Positions 32,214 through 41,611 of a stretch of 64,000 nt of DNA are shown here, piece after piece. The notes below the pieces were generated by a model, which did not search any database, was not told where the DNA came from, and saw nothing but the letters and a program-made list of their open reading frames with translations. The position numbers and the translations under genes are program-made. Every line of letters starts with the position of its first letter. Position 1 is the stretch's first letter. Source of the DNA: Verrucomicrobiota bacterium. Lineage in GTDB: Bacteria; Verrucomicrobiota; Verrucomicrobiia; Verrucomicrobiales; Verrucomicrobiaceae. The stretch is from contig VFKE01000022.1 of NCBI GenBank assembly GCA_009885695.1, forward strand, positions 1 to 64,000, in the 5' to 3' direction.

Positions 32214-33101
32214 TTAGCGGCGTTGCGCGCGATATTTTTCGATCTCAGCCCTGATGTGTTCCGCCCGGTTTCCCGGATCCGGATGGGTACTCATGATTTC
32301 GAGCCGATTGGAGCCGCCCGATGCTTTCTTGAGGACGGCCATGACCCTGATGAGGGCTTCGGGGTCGTAGCCAGATTCGATGAGGAAGCGCACCCCGAGC
32401 GTGTCGGACTCAATCTCATCGTCGCGTCCATACTTCAATGTCACCAGTTGGTTCACCATCTGAGCCATGCGCGCCGCATCGTAGCCGCCCTCACTGCCTG
32501 TGGCTCCTATGACGATGGCAGTGGTGATGCCGTTGAAAAGGTTGTTCTTGGCGATCTGCTCCGAAGAATGCCGGCCCACGACATGCCCGATCTCATGCCC
32601 GAGCACGCCGGCGATTTCGTCCTCGCTGCCGAGCATCCGGTAAAGCGCCTCGGTCATGAATATTTGTCCGCCGGGCAGCGCGAAGGCATTCACCACCTGG
32701 CGGTCGGCCAGAAGATGAAACTCAAACTGATAAGGAGTGCGGCCCGCATCGGTTGAGCGGACGATCTTCTGACCAATGCGGTTCACATGACTGCGCGCGG
32801 AGGCGTCAGGCGACAGTCCTCCGTGCTGCGCTGCCATCTCGGCACGGGAGGCGAGTCCCATCTGGATTTCGGCATGGTGATCAAGATCGAGGTGCTGCTT
32901 TCGGCCGGTGAAGTGGTTGACCTCGGCGGGCGTGCTAAAATAGCGGATCACAGCAAACGCAGCGATCAGCAGGATGATGACCAGCCGCCCGCTGCATCCT
33001 GACAGCGGCGAGCGCCGGGACCCGAAGCCCTGGCTGCTTCCGTCGCCAAAAGCTGGTTGGATGTGGAAAAGTTTGCGATACACGGCGGATGTTCGTTGCA
33101 T
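32214..33101 (-). CDS. M48-family zinc metalloprotease
   Basis: Ste24/HtpX-related protease of 295 aa. An N-terminal membrane anchor (RLVIILLIAAFAVIRYF, about 39-55) precedes an extracytoplasmic protease domain. The zinc motif is HEIGH (H169, E170, H173), with the third ligand probably E229 in DDEIESDTLG. NAFALPGGQIFMTEALYRML is the strand and helix before the active site. The C-terminal MSTHPDPGNRAEHIRAEIEK is the family's usual THPxxxxR ending. It likely degrades or processes envelope proteins. Confidence 0.92.
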   Translation of the reverse strand: MQRTSAVYRKLFHIQPAFGDGSSQGFGSRRSPLSGCSGRLVIILLIAAFAVIRYFSTPAEVNHFTGRKQHLDLDHHAEIQMGLASRAEMAAQHGGLSPDASARSHVNRIGQKIVRSTDAGRTPYQFEFHLLADRQVVNAFALPGGQIFMTEALYRMLGSEDEIAGVLGHEIGHVVGRHSSEQIAKNNLFNGITTAIVIGATGSEGGYDAARMAQMVNQLVTLKYGRDDEIESDTLGVRFLIESGYDPEALIRVMAVLKKASGGSNRLEIMSTHPDPGNRAEHIRAEIEKYRAQRR

Positions 33102-33209
33102 TCAGTTTAGCGGAAAAGTCCGGCGCTGAAAGTCCCGGTTTATGAAAAGTGTCGCGGCTTGGGCTGGTTGTCTTTGCAATTGCGTGTCCCTGCCTATGAT
33201 ACACAGCTC

Positions 33210-34574
33210 ATGATTTCACCAGACATTCGTAATCTGCTTGCCAGAACTTCGCCTGAGGGGGGTGTCACTGCGCAGGGTTGGGTTCGCACCCGGCGCGATT
33301 CCAAAGCTTGCACGTTCATTGAGATTAACGACGGCTCCTGCCTGCGCGGACTTCAAGTCGTGGCCGACAACAGCTTGTCCTGCGCCGGACTTTATCCAAA
33401 GATCCTCACCGGCGCATCCATCCGTGTGATGGGTGATCTCGTGGCGTCTCCCGGCGGGAAACAGGCATTTGAACTGCTGGCGAAGGACTTGGAAATCATC
33501 GGAGAGGCGGACCCGGCGTATCCGCTGCAAAAGAAGGGGCACACGACGGAGTTTCTGCGCGAGATCGCGCATCTTCGTCCGCGCACCAATTTGCTGGGGA
33601 GCGTGTTCCGGGTGCGCAGCCGGATGGCCCATGCTGTTAACACTTTCTTCCAGGAGCGCGGTTTCTTCTACATTCACACGCCGATCATCACTTCCAGCGA
33701 TTGCGAGGGGGCAGGGGAGATGTTTCGCGTCACGACCTTGCCCCAAGGTTCGACAGCCAAGCCGGAGGCGGATTTTTTTGGCAAGCCGGCCTATCTCACG
33801 GTCAGTGGTCAGTTGCAGGGGGAGGTCTTCGCCTGCGCCATGGGAAAAATTTACACGTTCGGCCCCACCTTCCGTGCGGAGAACTCCAATACGGCGCGTC
33901 ATGCAGCGGAGTTCTGGATGATCGAGCCGGAGATGGCCTTCTATGATCTGGAGGCGGACATGACGCTGGCCGAGGAACACATCAAATACCTCCTGCGCGT
34001 GCTTTTCGAAACCTGCGGCGAGGAACTGGAGTTCTTCAACAAGTTCGTCGACAAGGAGCTGATCGCACGGCTGCAACACACGCTCGACAGTCCGTTCCAG
34101 CGCGTGACTTACACGGAGGCTGTGGATTTGCTTCTGAAGTCAGGGCGCAAGTTCGAGTATCCGGTGGAGTGGGGACAGAATCTACAGAGCGAGCATGAAC
34201 GGTTTCTCGCGGAGGAGCACTTTAAAAGCCCCGTCACTGTTTATAACTATCCACGGAGTCTGAAGCCGTTTTACATGCGGCAGAATGACGATGGCCGGAC
34301 GGTGGCCGCAATGGATGTGCTGGTGCCGGGCATCGGTGAGATCATTGGCGGGAGCCAGCGCGAGGAGCGACTGGAACTTCTTGAAGCGGCGATGATCGCC
34401 CAGGGTCTCAATCCTGAAACTTATCGCTGGTATTCCGACTTGCGGCGCTACGGCACGGTGCCGCACAGCGGTTATGGACTCGGCTTCGAACGGTTTCTCA
34501 TGTTTGCCACCGGCGTGGGCAACATCCGCGATGTGATTCCATTTGCCCGAACGCCGGGTCACGCGGACTTTTGA
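33210..34574 (+). CDS. asnS: asparagine--tRNA ligase AsnS
   Basis: Class II aminoacyl-tRNA synthetase, 454 aa from the ATG at 33210 (an earlier in-frame ATG at 33159 is not supported by the family). The N-terminal OB-fold has [20 protein letters not shown]. Motif 2 [20 protein letters not shown] and motif 3 [20 protein letters not shown] are specific for AsnRS, in contrast with AspRS. It charges tRNA-Asn directly. Monocistronic or weakly linked to the next gene. Confidence 0.96.
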   Translation: MISPDIRNLLARTSPEGGVTAQGWVRTRRDSKACTFIEINDGSCLRGLQVVADNSLSCAGLYPKILTGASIRVMGDLVASPGGKQAFELLAKDLEIIGEADPAYPLQKKGHTTEFLREIAHLRPRTNLLGSVFRVRSRMAHAVNTFFQERGFFYIHTPIITSSDCEGAGEMFRVTTLPQGSTAKPEADFFGKPAYLTVSGQLQGEVFACAMGKIYTFGPTFRAENSNTARHAAEFWMIEPEMAFYDLEADMTLAEEHIKYLLRVLFETCGEELEFFNKFVDKELIARLQHTLDSPFQRVTYTEAVDLLLKSGRKFEYPVEWGQNLQSEHERFLAEEHFKSPVTVYNYPRSLKPFYMRQNDDGRTVAAMDVLVPGIGEIIGGSQREERLELLEAAMIAQGLNPETYRWYSDLRRYGTVPHSGYGLGFERFLMFATGVGNIRDVIPFARTPGHADF

Positions 34575-34608
34575 TGGCGTCGAGTGCCACCGGCAGCAGA
34601 TATTCTTT

Positions 34609-35454
34609 ATGATACGATGGGTCATATTCTTTCATTTGTTGGTTTTACAAGCGGTGTCTGTTTGTGAGGAAACAAATCCGTTGCGCGTCTCCCTCGTGAC
34701 TGAGGCGTCTGCCATTGTTCCCGGCGAGTCGTTTTATGTCGGGCTGGATTTGCAACATCGGGAAGGTGACCACACTTACTGGAAATTTCCGGGCATTGTT
34801 GGCGTGCCGACCGGGATGGAGTGGAAGCTGCCGGAGGGATTTGAAGCCGGACCGATTGAGTGGACTGAGCCGCATCGCGTCCTGATGTATCAGATCAAGG
34901 CCCAAGGCTACGAAGGCAGCACGCTGCTGCCCATCAAGATCACAGCGCCCAAGACTTTGCAGCCAGGAACCACGGTGGTCTTGGCGGGGCAGGCCTCGTG
35001 GATGTGCTGTGGCCGGGTGTGCAACCCGGGGGTAAGGGATTTGTCGCTCGAGATGAAGGTCGCTCCCGAAAGTGAACTGGATGGGAAATGGCATGCTAAA
35101 TTCAATGCCGCCCGCGCTGCGGCACCGCGTCCGCTGGCTGGTTGGAATGCGGAGGCGAAACGTGCGGGCGCTGAGGTGCATCTCAAGCTGTCGGCCCAAA
35201 CCGATGAGGCGAAGCAACGGGCTGCTGCGATCAAAGAGATGATTTTCTTCACAGATGACGGATTGATCAATGCCGACAAGCCGCAGACTTTTTCCAGCCC
35301 GGAACCTGGAGTGCTGGTGATGAAACTGATCATTTCCGAATACGCGAGCGATCCCAAGGCCAAGGAGCTGAGCGGCATCTTGCAGACGCCGCAGGGATGG
35401 TCGGCGGATGGAACTGTGAAATCCGTTATCTTGCGGGTAAAGCTTGCCGAATGA
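34609..35454 (+). CDS. DsbD alpha-like periplasmic domain protein
   Basis: 281 aa from the ATG at 34609 with a signal peptide (VIFFHLLVLQAVSVCEE). The body resembles the N-terminal periplasmic domain of thiol:disulfide interchange protein DsbD: IKAQGYEGSTLLPIKITAPK, then AGQASWMCCGRVCNPGVRDL, which places cysteines where DsbD has its WLxCxxxCxPG motif. The transmembrane and thioredoxin-like domains of DsbD are absent, so this is the alpha domain alone. It may accept electrons from a separate DsbD/CcdA or handle metal or thiol stress. Its stop overlaps the next ATG. Confidence 0.8.
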   Translation: MIRWVIFFHLLVLQAVSVCEETNPLRVSLVTEASAIVPGESFYVGLDLQHREGDHTYWKFPGIVGVPTGMEWKLPEGFEAGPIEWTEPHRVLMYQIKAQGYEGSTLLPIKITAPKTLQPGTTVVLAGQASWMCCGRVCNPGVRDLSLEMKVAPESELDGKWHAKFNAARAAAPRPLAGWNAEAKRAGAEVHLKLSAQTDEAKQRAAAIKEMIFFTDDGLINADKPQTFSSPEPGVLVMKLIISEYASDPKAKELSGILQTPQGWSADGTVKSVILRVKLAE

Positions 35455-36695
35455 ATCCAGTGACCAGTTCCGAACCACGAAGGCAGCCCAGAGGATTCAT
35501 GGAACAGCCTTTTGCGTATCATCATGAGCTGGAACTGCGCATCGAAACGCTGACGAACCTCGGCCAGGGGCTTGGTAGAATCGATGGCTGGGTGGTGATG
35601 GTGCCCTTTGCGCTGCCCGGCGAACTCGTGGTCGCTCGCATTCACCGAAATCATAAGAACTACAGCGAAGCGGACTTGATGCGCATCATTGAGCATTCGC
35701 CGTCGCGCGTCGAACCGCGTTGCCCGCTATTTTCAAAGTGCGGTGGCTGCCAGTATCAGAATCTGGGTTATGAAGCGCAACTGGTGTGGAAGCGTCAGCA
35801 GCTGGCGGAACTGCTGAAACACATGGCGCGCATCGAGTTTCCCGTTGAGGAAGTCATTGCTTCGCCGCGCGACTTTGGCTATCGCTCGAAGATCACGCCG
35901 CATTTTCCCGTGCCCCACGATGGCAAGATCAGCGCGATCGGCTTCCTCGAAGCTGGCAGCCGGACTCGCATCCGGGACGTGCCACGCTGCGAGATCGCCA
36001 TGCCGGAGATTAACGAGCGATTGTCATCGCTGCGGGAGGAAATTTTTCGCACCGGTCCAGCCCGCTACAAAAAAGGCGCGACCCTTCTGCTGCGGGCCGC
36101 AGGCGGTCGCATTCTTACGGACAACAAGGACATCGCCATCGAAGAAGTTGATGGCATCCGCTTTGAGTTTCAGGCGGGAGACTTCTTTCAGAACAATCCC
36201 TTTATCCTGCCTGCGTTTGTCCGCCATGTCGCGGCTGAGGCTTCGCAGCACGGAGCCTCGCATCTGATCGATGCCTACTGCGGAAGCGGGCTTTTTGCCC
36301 TGGGCTGCGCGAAGCATTTCAAGCATGTTACGGGCATCGAGATTTCCGCCGCCGCCGTGGCCAAGGCGGCTCACAATGCGGCCCTCAATGGGCTGACGCA
36401 CTGCAAGTTTGTTTCCGGCAGTGCCGAGCACATCTTCGAGGGCATTGAATATCCTCCGGACGATTCCGCGGTGATTATTGATCCTCCGCGCGCCGGGTGC
36501 AGTGAGGATTTTCTCAAGCAGCTTTTCCAGTTCGGCCCAGCGACCGTGGTTTATGTTTCCTGCAATCCCGCCACCCAGATGCGCGATCTTGCTAAATTTA
36601 GCGAAGCCGGTTACGCGCTGAGCAAAGTGCAGCCTTTTGACCTCTTTCCACAGACGAAGCATCTTGAGTGTGTCATGACGCTGACCAGAAAGTAA
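35451..36695 (+). CDS. 23S rRNA (uracil-5-)-methyltransferase, RlmD/RumA-like
   Basis: RNA m5U methyltransferase, 414 aa from the ATG at 35451, which overlaps the preceding stop. The N-terminal TRAM domain (about 20-80) has LTNLGQGLGRIDGWVVMVPF. Four cysteines for a 4Fe-4S cluster are in place: C91, C97, C100 and C180. The SAM motif is LIDAYCGSGLFALG. The catalytic cysteine is C371 in VVYVSCNPATQMRDL, and the C-terminal VQPFDLFPQTKHLECVMTL is diagnostic. The exact uridine is not determined. Confidence 0.93.
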   Translation: MNPVTSSEPRRQPRGFMEQPFAYHHELELRIETLTNLGQGLGRIDGWVVMVPFALPGELVVARIHRNHKNYSEADLMRIIEHSPSRVEPRCPLFSKCGGCQYQNLGYEAQLVWKRQQLAELLKHMARIEFPVEEVIASPRDFGYRSKITPHFPVPHDGKISAIGFLEAGSRTRIRDVPRCEIAMPEINERLSSLREEIFRTGPARYKKGATLLLRAAGGRILTDNKDIAIEEVDGIRFEFQAGDFFQNNPFILPAFVRHVAAEASQHGASHLIDAYCGSGLFALGCAKHFKHVTGIEISAAAVAKAAHNAALNGLTHCKFVSGSAEHIFEGIEYPPDDSAVIIDPPRAGCSEDFLKQLFQFGPATVVYVSCNPATQMRDLAKFSEAGYALSKVQPFDLFPQTKHLECVMTLTRK

Positions 36696-36732
36696 AAGAC
36701 CTTTGTAAAACAACAAGGGCTGGCTCTGGATT

Positions 36733-37422
36733 TTATTTCGTGTCACCTTCGGCTGCGATGCTGTTCAGCCATCCAGCCTCCATAAGGGTGTCGAGATAGA
36801 CCACGTTATCCTGTGGCTTGAATATCTTACCGGCTTTAGAGACCCATTTTTTTGCTTCCTCAGCGTCAGTTAATTGAAATGCAAAGGCGGATTTAATGTA
36901 ATAGTAGGCTGGAGTGTCGCCCATGAAGGTGAATCCGGTGGACGTTTTTTCTGCCTCTGCGACTTTCCCCTGTTTCAACTGGCAGATGACGATTTTGAAC
37001 TGAACCAGATGGCGGACGTCCTCCCGGAGTTTTATGAAATCAACGAGCAGTTTGGTGAAACCTGCCTCTGCCTCGGCGTATTTGTGCTCGACATAAAGCA
37101 ACTCCGTCTTGTTAAACTTAGGTTCGAATGCCGCTGGCATCAGCTTCTCCGCAAATTCGAAGCATTCCCGCGCCTTGACATAGTCGCGCAGGGGAGGCGC
37201 CGTATAAACGCTGCCGCGCACATTCGCGATGTAGGCGTTTCCGGGGGAAATGGCATCGGCTTCATCAAGTTTTTTCAGCGCCTCGTAGCTCTGCTGTTTC
37301 TGCTGCAACTGGCGGACTTCTTCGATTATGGCTTTGACGCGCGGATCAATCGGCGACGTGGTCTGAGCCTGAAGCAAAGTGGCACCAGCAAGCAATACGA
37401 GCAGGATACGAGAGTATAGCAT
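36733..37422 (-). CDS. secreted TPR-like protein, unknown function
   Basis: 229 aa from the ATG at 37422, with a signal peptide (RILLVLLAGATLLQAQ). The mature part is helical with TPR-like pairs, for example YEALKKLDEADAISPGNAYI, YVKARECFEFAEKLMPAAFE and YAEAEAGFTKLLVDFIKL. Such proteins usually mediate protein contacts in the periplasm. No partner is obvious: neighbours are an RNA methyltransferase and a reductase. An ATG at 37455 would add 11 residues ahead of the signal peptide. Confidence 0.75.
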   Translation of the reverse strand: MLYSRILLVLLAGATLLQAQTTSPIDPRVKAIIEEVRQLQQKQQSYEALKKLDEADAISPGNAYIANVRGSVYTAPPLRDYVKARECFEFAEKLMPAAFEPKFNKTELLYVEHKYAEAEAGFTKLLVDFIKLREDVRHLVQFKIVICQLKQGKVAEAEKTSTGFTFMGDTPAYYYIKSAFAFQLTDAEEAKKWVSKAGKIFKPQDNVVYLDTLMEAGWLNSIAAEGDTK

Positions 37423-37471
37423 GGGGTAAAGTAAGAGACTATCCGCGTCCGACAAACGAAATATATGTCGC

Positions 37472-38629
37472 TCAGTAAACGTCGCGCCGGTATCGTTTGG
37501 CTGCTTTCATGGTCTCGAGGTATTCCAGCGCTTGCTCTGACGTTTTTCCACCTTCCTTGGCGATGATTTCTTGCAAGGCCTTGTCGACGTCGGCAGCCAT
37601 GCGCGAGGCATCGCCGCACACATAAAATATCGCGCCGTGTTCCAGCCAGTCGAAAAGCAGTCGCCCATGTTCCAGCATCTTGTGTTGCACATAAAGCTTC
37701 TGCGCCTGATCGCGCGAGAATGCAGTGTCCATCCGGCGCAGGGTCCCGTCGGCGAGATAACTCTGCCATTCGTCCTCGTAGAAAAAGCAGGTCGCACGAT
37801 TGATCTCGCCAAAGAAAAGCCAGGCATCACCACGGGCACCGGTGGCGCGTCGTTCCTGGCAGAAGGCGCGGAACGGGGCGATGCCGGTGCCGGGTCCGCA
37901 CATGATGATAGGTGAGTCGTCGTTCGGTTCGGGAAGACGGAATCCCGCGCCCGATTTGATGAAGGTGGGCAGCGGAGAACCTAGGGTCACACGATCTGCG
38001 AAGAAGGTGGAGCACACGCCGTTGCGTTGGCGGCCGCGGCTCTCGTAGCGGACGGTGGCGATGGTAAGATGCACCTGGTCAGGAAATGCCTTCAGACTGG
38101 ATGAAATCGAGTAAAGCCGGACATTGAGACGGCGAAGAAGCCCGATAAATTCTGCGGGTTCAAACTTTGCCGCCGGGTTCTCATTGAGGACGTCGAGCAC
38201 ATCGCGGCCCAAATTGTATTTTTTCAATTCATCCTTCTTCTCCAGCGTAGTGAGATCAAGCAGTGCGTTGTCACCCGTCTTGGCCGCGACCGCCTTGAGC
38301 AGCTTGCCGTCGAATTCAGTGATGGCCGAGACTGCTGTCAGGACATCCCTTATTGTTCCTTCACCTCCTTTGGGGTTGGGCACGGTTTCGGTGCCGGAGA
38401 AGCCGAGTGCCGTGATGATGGAGCCGACAAGCTCAGGGTCGTTTTGCGGCTGCACAGCAAGCGAGTCGCCCGGAGTGAATTCCATGCCACTGCCAGAAAG
38501 ATCAATCTCGTAGTGCCAGGTGCTCTTGGTCGCACCGGGTCGGGTCAGTTCATGCGCGACTTTCAGGCGAGCAATGCAGGGATTCTTGACTCCGTAGGGA
38601 GATTTTGCTGATGCGGTTTCGGAACTCAT
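37472..38629 (-). CDS. CysJ-type flavoprotein reductase lacking the flavodoxin domain
   Basis: 385 aa, homologous to the FAD and NADPH part of sulfite reductase alpha subunit. FAD-binding RLYSISSSLKAFPDQVHLTI, NGVCSTFFADR and the NADPH motif CGPGTGIAPFRAFCQERRAT are clear. It ends RYRRDVY, the classic C-terminus of CysJ and cytochrome P450 reductases. The N-terminal FMN (flavodoxin) domain of full-length CysJ is absent, so it needs a separate flavodoxin, ferredoxin or hemoprotein partner. No sulfite reductase beta subunit is nearby. Confidence 0.9.
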   Translation of the reverse strand: MSSETASAKSPYGVKNPCIARLKVAHELTRPGATKSTWHYEIDLSGSGMEFTPGDSLAVQPQNDPELVGSIITALGFSGTETVPNPKGGEGTIRDVLTAVSAITEFDGKLLKAVAAKTGDNALLDLTTLEKKDELKKYNLGRDVLDVLNENPAAKFEPAEFIGLLRRLNVRLYSISSSLKAFPDQVHLTIATVRYESRGRQRNGVCSTFFADRVTLGSPLPTFIKSGAGFRLPEPNDDSPIIMCGPGTGIAPFRAFCQERRATGARGDAWLFFGEINRATCFFYEDEWQSYLADGTLRRMDTAFSRDQAQKLYVQHKMLEHGRLLFDWLEHGAIFYVCGDASRMAADVDKALQEIIAKEGGKTSEQALEYLETMKAAKRYRRDVY

Positions 38630-38845
38630 GAGAATGGCGGAAAACGTAGGGATGCGACATGGGAAGTCAAGATGCCTCCGTGGGATGTCGCCTTGGGGTC
38701 ATTCCACCTCCGACTCGAAACTCTTCTCCTCCTAAATGATGAATTTTTTGTGTCCGGGTGGCATCCGGCCGAGGGCGCAACTTCGATTTGACCGGTGCCC
38801 CCCAGTGAAGCAAGGGCCATAAATTCTCGAACCGTTGCCCGGACT

Positions 38846-39580
38846 ATGAAAATCCCGTTATCATCACATTTATTTTCCGGGGTGTCTTGGCGAGCGCTCG
38901 CGTGCGTTGGCCTGCTTGTCACAACCACCGTTGCTGACGATCGCGACCGACAGGTGCGAGAAGAACCCAGGCCGAAGTTTCTGTCACGAGTCGGCAATTT
39001 TTTCTACAACTTCTCACATGGCATCGAGCGTTCGGAGGTGACAGTATATTCGATTCGTTATGAGTCGGATGTGAACTTCTCACGAGTTCCGGCTTCCCAA
39101 CGTTCTGCCAGAGGGGAGGGGCAGCCAGACCTCGGCGGCCCGCGCTACATCGCCCCGGTGAATCCCGACCCACGCCTCTTGCATCCGCGCGAGCCAGTTC
39201 CGACGCGCTCCGTCGTCGTCGTTCCCCGCCAAGAAGCCCCCGGCATTTATTATCGCCCCACCCCGCCGCCGGATTCACTTAAGCCGGTTGATGCTCTCTC
39301 GGTGCGAACGGTGCCCTTGCCGGAGCCAAGAGTGCCGGACAAGAAAAAAATCCCGGCAGAGTCTTACACGTCAGATGTCGATTTAAAACCGAAGATAAAC
39401 GCGGAGAATCCCGCGCCCGAGAAATCCACGGAGAGCGCTTATCCTGTGGGAACGTCCATCAACCGGTTGGGGCGCGTTAAGAGCCCTTATCCGCCCTATC
39501 GTGAACTGGACGTGACCGGCCTTCCATCGGGCTCGTTGGCAAAGGATCCTCAGACCGGAAAAATTTTCCGTGTGCCCTGA
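38846..39580 (+). CDS. secreted Pro-rich protein, unknown function
   Basis: 244 aa from the ATG at 38846. The N-terminal segment (WRALACVGLLVTTTVAD) is a signal peptide. The mature protein has FLSRVGNFFYNFSHGIERSE and then a long, probably disordered region rich in Pro, Arg and Glu. The C-terminus contains SPYPPYRELDVTGLPSGSLA and ends GKIFRVP, a short motif also seen near the ends of some secreted proteins of related bacteria. No family recognised. It stands alone between two minus-strand genes. Confidence 0.65.
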   Translation: MKIPLSSHLFSGVSWRALACVGLLVTTTVADDRDRQVREEPRPKFLSRVGNFFYNFSHGIERSEVTVYSIRYESDVNFSRVPASQRSARGEGQPDLGGPRYIAPVNPDPRLLHPREPVPTRSVVVVPRQEAPGIYYRPTPPPDSLKPVDALSVRTVPLPEPRVPDKKKIPAESYTSDVDLKPKINAENPAPEKSTESAYPVGTSINRLGRVKSPYPPYRELDVTGLPSGSLAKDPQTGKIFRVP

Positions 39581-39623
39581 GGCTCCCGTGAGGCCCGGAG
39601 AACATTGGCCTGCAGCAGCCTGT

Positions 39624-41480
39624 TCATTCGGACTTGTTGATCTCAACTTTTTTCGTGCTGATATCGACGCTGAGACTGGTTTTTAATCTGGCAATTTGCA
39701 TTTTTGTCACATTCAGCGCCCAAGCTTCGAGGGTTGATGCGCTGCCAGGGAGTGATGCGGCGTGGATGACAGTTTTCCATGGATACATGGTGGACACGGG
39801 CACATCGTCGATGTTGGAAAATTCGTAGTCGAGTCCATAGATGCGGAGCATGTTGAGTGGTGCTGGCTGGCCAAGTGCGATAACTTGATCACCCAGAGTG
39901 ATGAGCAGGGCATCTGCGGGTTCGTTGGTGCCGAATCTGGCGTGCCCGGAAAGTTCGAGCGCGCCGTCCTCGCGGAACTCCGCCACTTCGATGGACGCCT
40001 TCTCGGTGCCGAGCGGCCTGGTCTGGCGGCTGAACCATTTGAGATCGGGCGACTTTAGCGGCTTGAACTTGAGGAGGTTCAAGCCGTTGAGCGTGTTGAC
40101 CGCGTTGATGCAATGCCAGTTCTTCGAATGCTTGTCGAGCACCTTCAGGCTTTCCAGTTTGATGTGCGGCAGGAAAAGAACCAAGGCCTGCGCCTGTCTG
40201 CGCGCATGATGCCAGACATGGGTCAGATGCAGGCCGTATTGCCAGACGGGAATCTGCGCCATGATGAACGCCGTGAACAAGGCCGCGGCGACCACTCCGG
40301 ATGGCGATGATTCATGGTGATTGGATTCTTCGGAGCGACGACGACCGAGGATGAGGGGAAGCGCGAGCATGGAAACCAGCAGATACTGGCTGATGGCGAG
40401 ATAACGTGGTGTCACGGCGCGGTGTTCCCCGATGTCGGCCCCCCGTTTGCTGACCATGAGTCCCACGCCGACGACGTAAGCCGCGAGCGCCAGCCACGGG
40501 ATGGCTGCGCGCCATTGGGAGCGCGGCTGTTTGCGGGAGATGAAAATGAGCAATGCGACGGCAAAGATCAAAAGTGTCGCGATGCCAAGGAAGATCGCCT
40601 TATCCAGCGGATGATCCACGAAGGGCGAACGCGCGAACCAGGTGCCGAAAAACGCGAAGAAGAATCGGACTGCCTGCATGAGGTGATCGCCTTCGAGCAG
40701 GCTGCTTGCCCCTTTCATTGCGTGGTCGCCGGGCTTCAGGTCATAGGCATGGTGCGCCACATTGATAAAGTTGTGGAAGTAACAGGCGATCGTGATCCCG
40801 GCGACTGCGAGAACCCCCGCGGCGGCCGCGACGCGCTTCTTGAGCGACGCGGAATCGAACAGAAGAACCAGCACCAGTAGCACCGGCCAGATCGCCAGCC
40901 CGTGGGCGAAGCTGTGGGTCGCGATCTCCGCCAGAAGAACCGAGAGCGCGACGCGCCACCAGAATTTCTCATTGCGTGGTGCGCCCAGCAGGAGCAGCAC
41001 GCCCAGCAGGCAGGCGATCGGGATCGCCGTCCACAGGCAACTGCCCCAGAAGATGATTTGATAATGGATCGGTGAGAAGATCAGCAGATTGATCGCGAAC
41101 ATCAGGGGCCAGCGCCAGCATGAGCCGCCCAGTGTGCGTTTGACCAGCAGCCAGAGCAGCCAGGAGTCGAGCAGGAAAATTAGGAAGATGAAATATTGTT
41201 CCCAGCGAAAATCCCCGCCGCTCAGATTCGTGAGGCCGATGATGAGCAGTCGAGGCACCACGATGCGGTGCTGGATCTGGGCAGAGTAGAGATGATGGCC
41301 GAGTTCGCTCCATGACATCTTGCCCGCACGGAAGTCGTGCCATTTTTGCAGCAGGGGCGCATTTTCCCACATGTCCCAGCACCCCGCGTCCACGGCCTTT
41401 TCCCGCACCAGGTTGGCGGTGAAAATCGCGGGCGAGAAGACCAGCAGGATCAGCAGCAGGTGTTTGAAGGCGGCGGGCAT
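39624..41480 (-). CDS. large polytopic membrane protein, GT-C-like, unknown function
   Basis: 618 aa from the ATG at 41480, with about eleven or twelve hydrophobic helices between residues 1 and 440 and a soluble C-terminal domain of about 180 residues. The first loop has AVDAGCWDMWENAPLLQKWH, and RIVVPRLLIIGLTNLSGGDF follows; conserved acidic residues in the first loop are typical of GT-C lipid-linked sugar transferases. No catalytic motif is certain. The C-terminal domain may be periplasmic and bind substrate. Standing alone, its pathway is unknown. Confidence 0.75.
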   Translation of the reverse strand: MPAAFKHLLLILLVFSPAIFTANLVREKAVDAGCWDMWENAPLLQKWHDFRAGKMSWSELGHHLYSAQIQHRIVVPRLLIIGLTNLSGGDFRWEQYFIFLIFLLDSWLLWLLVKRTLGGSCWRWPLMFAINLLIFSPIHYQIIFWGSCLWTAIPIACLLGVLLLLGAPRNEKFWWRVALSVLLAEIATHSFAHGLAIWPVLLVLVLLFDSASLKKRVAAAAGVLAVAGITIACYFHNFINVAHHAYDLKPGDHAMKGASSLLEGDHLMQAVRFFFAFFGTWFARSPFVDHPLDKAIFLGIATLLIFAVALLIFISRKQPRSQWRAAIPWLALAAYVVGVGLMVSKRGADIGEHRAVTPRYLAISQYLLVSMLALPLILGRRRSEESNHHESSPSGVVAAALFTAFIMAQIPVWQYGLHLTHVWHHARRQAQALVLFLPHIKLESLKVLDKHSKNWHCINAVNTLNGLNLLKFKPLKSPDLKWFSRQTRPLGTEKASIEVAEFREDGALELSGHARFGTNEPADALLITLGDQVIALGQPAPLNMLRIYGLDYEFSNIDDVPVSTMYPWKTVIHAASLPGSASTLEAWALNVTKMQIARLKTSLSVDISTKKVEINKSE

Positions 41481-41611
41481 CAACAAAGATGAAAGGCAAA
41501 GGCCGGCAGGCAACTGGCATTCGCTAACGGCGAGCAGTGAGAGATATCACTTTTTTTGAGTCTGTCGTGTGCAAGTTTACGGTTCCATCCGCGTTTACTT
41601 CTCCAACCAAT

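Noticed and set aside
36696-36732. Possible terminator between convergent genes (CCTTTGT..ACAAGG)
   Set aside because: The stem is short and AT-rich with no clear T-run on either strand.
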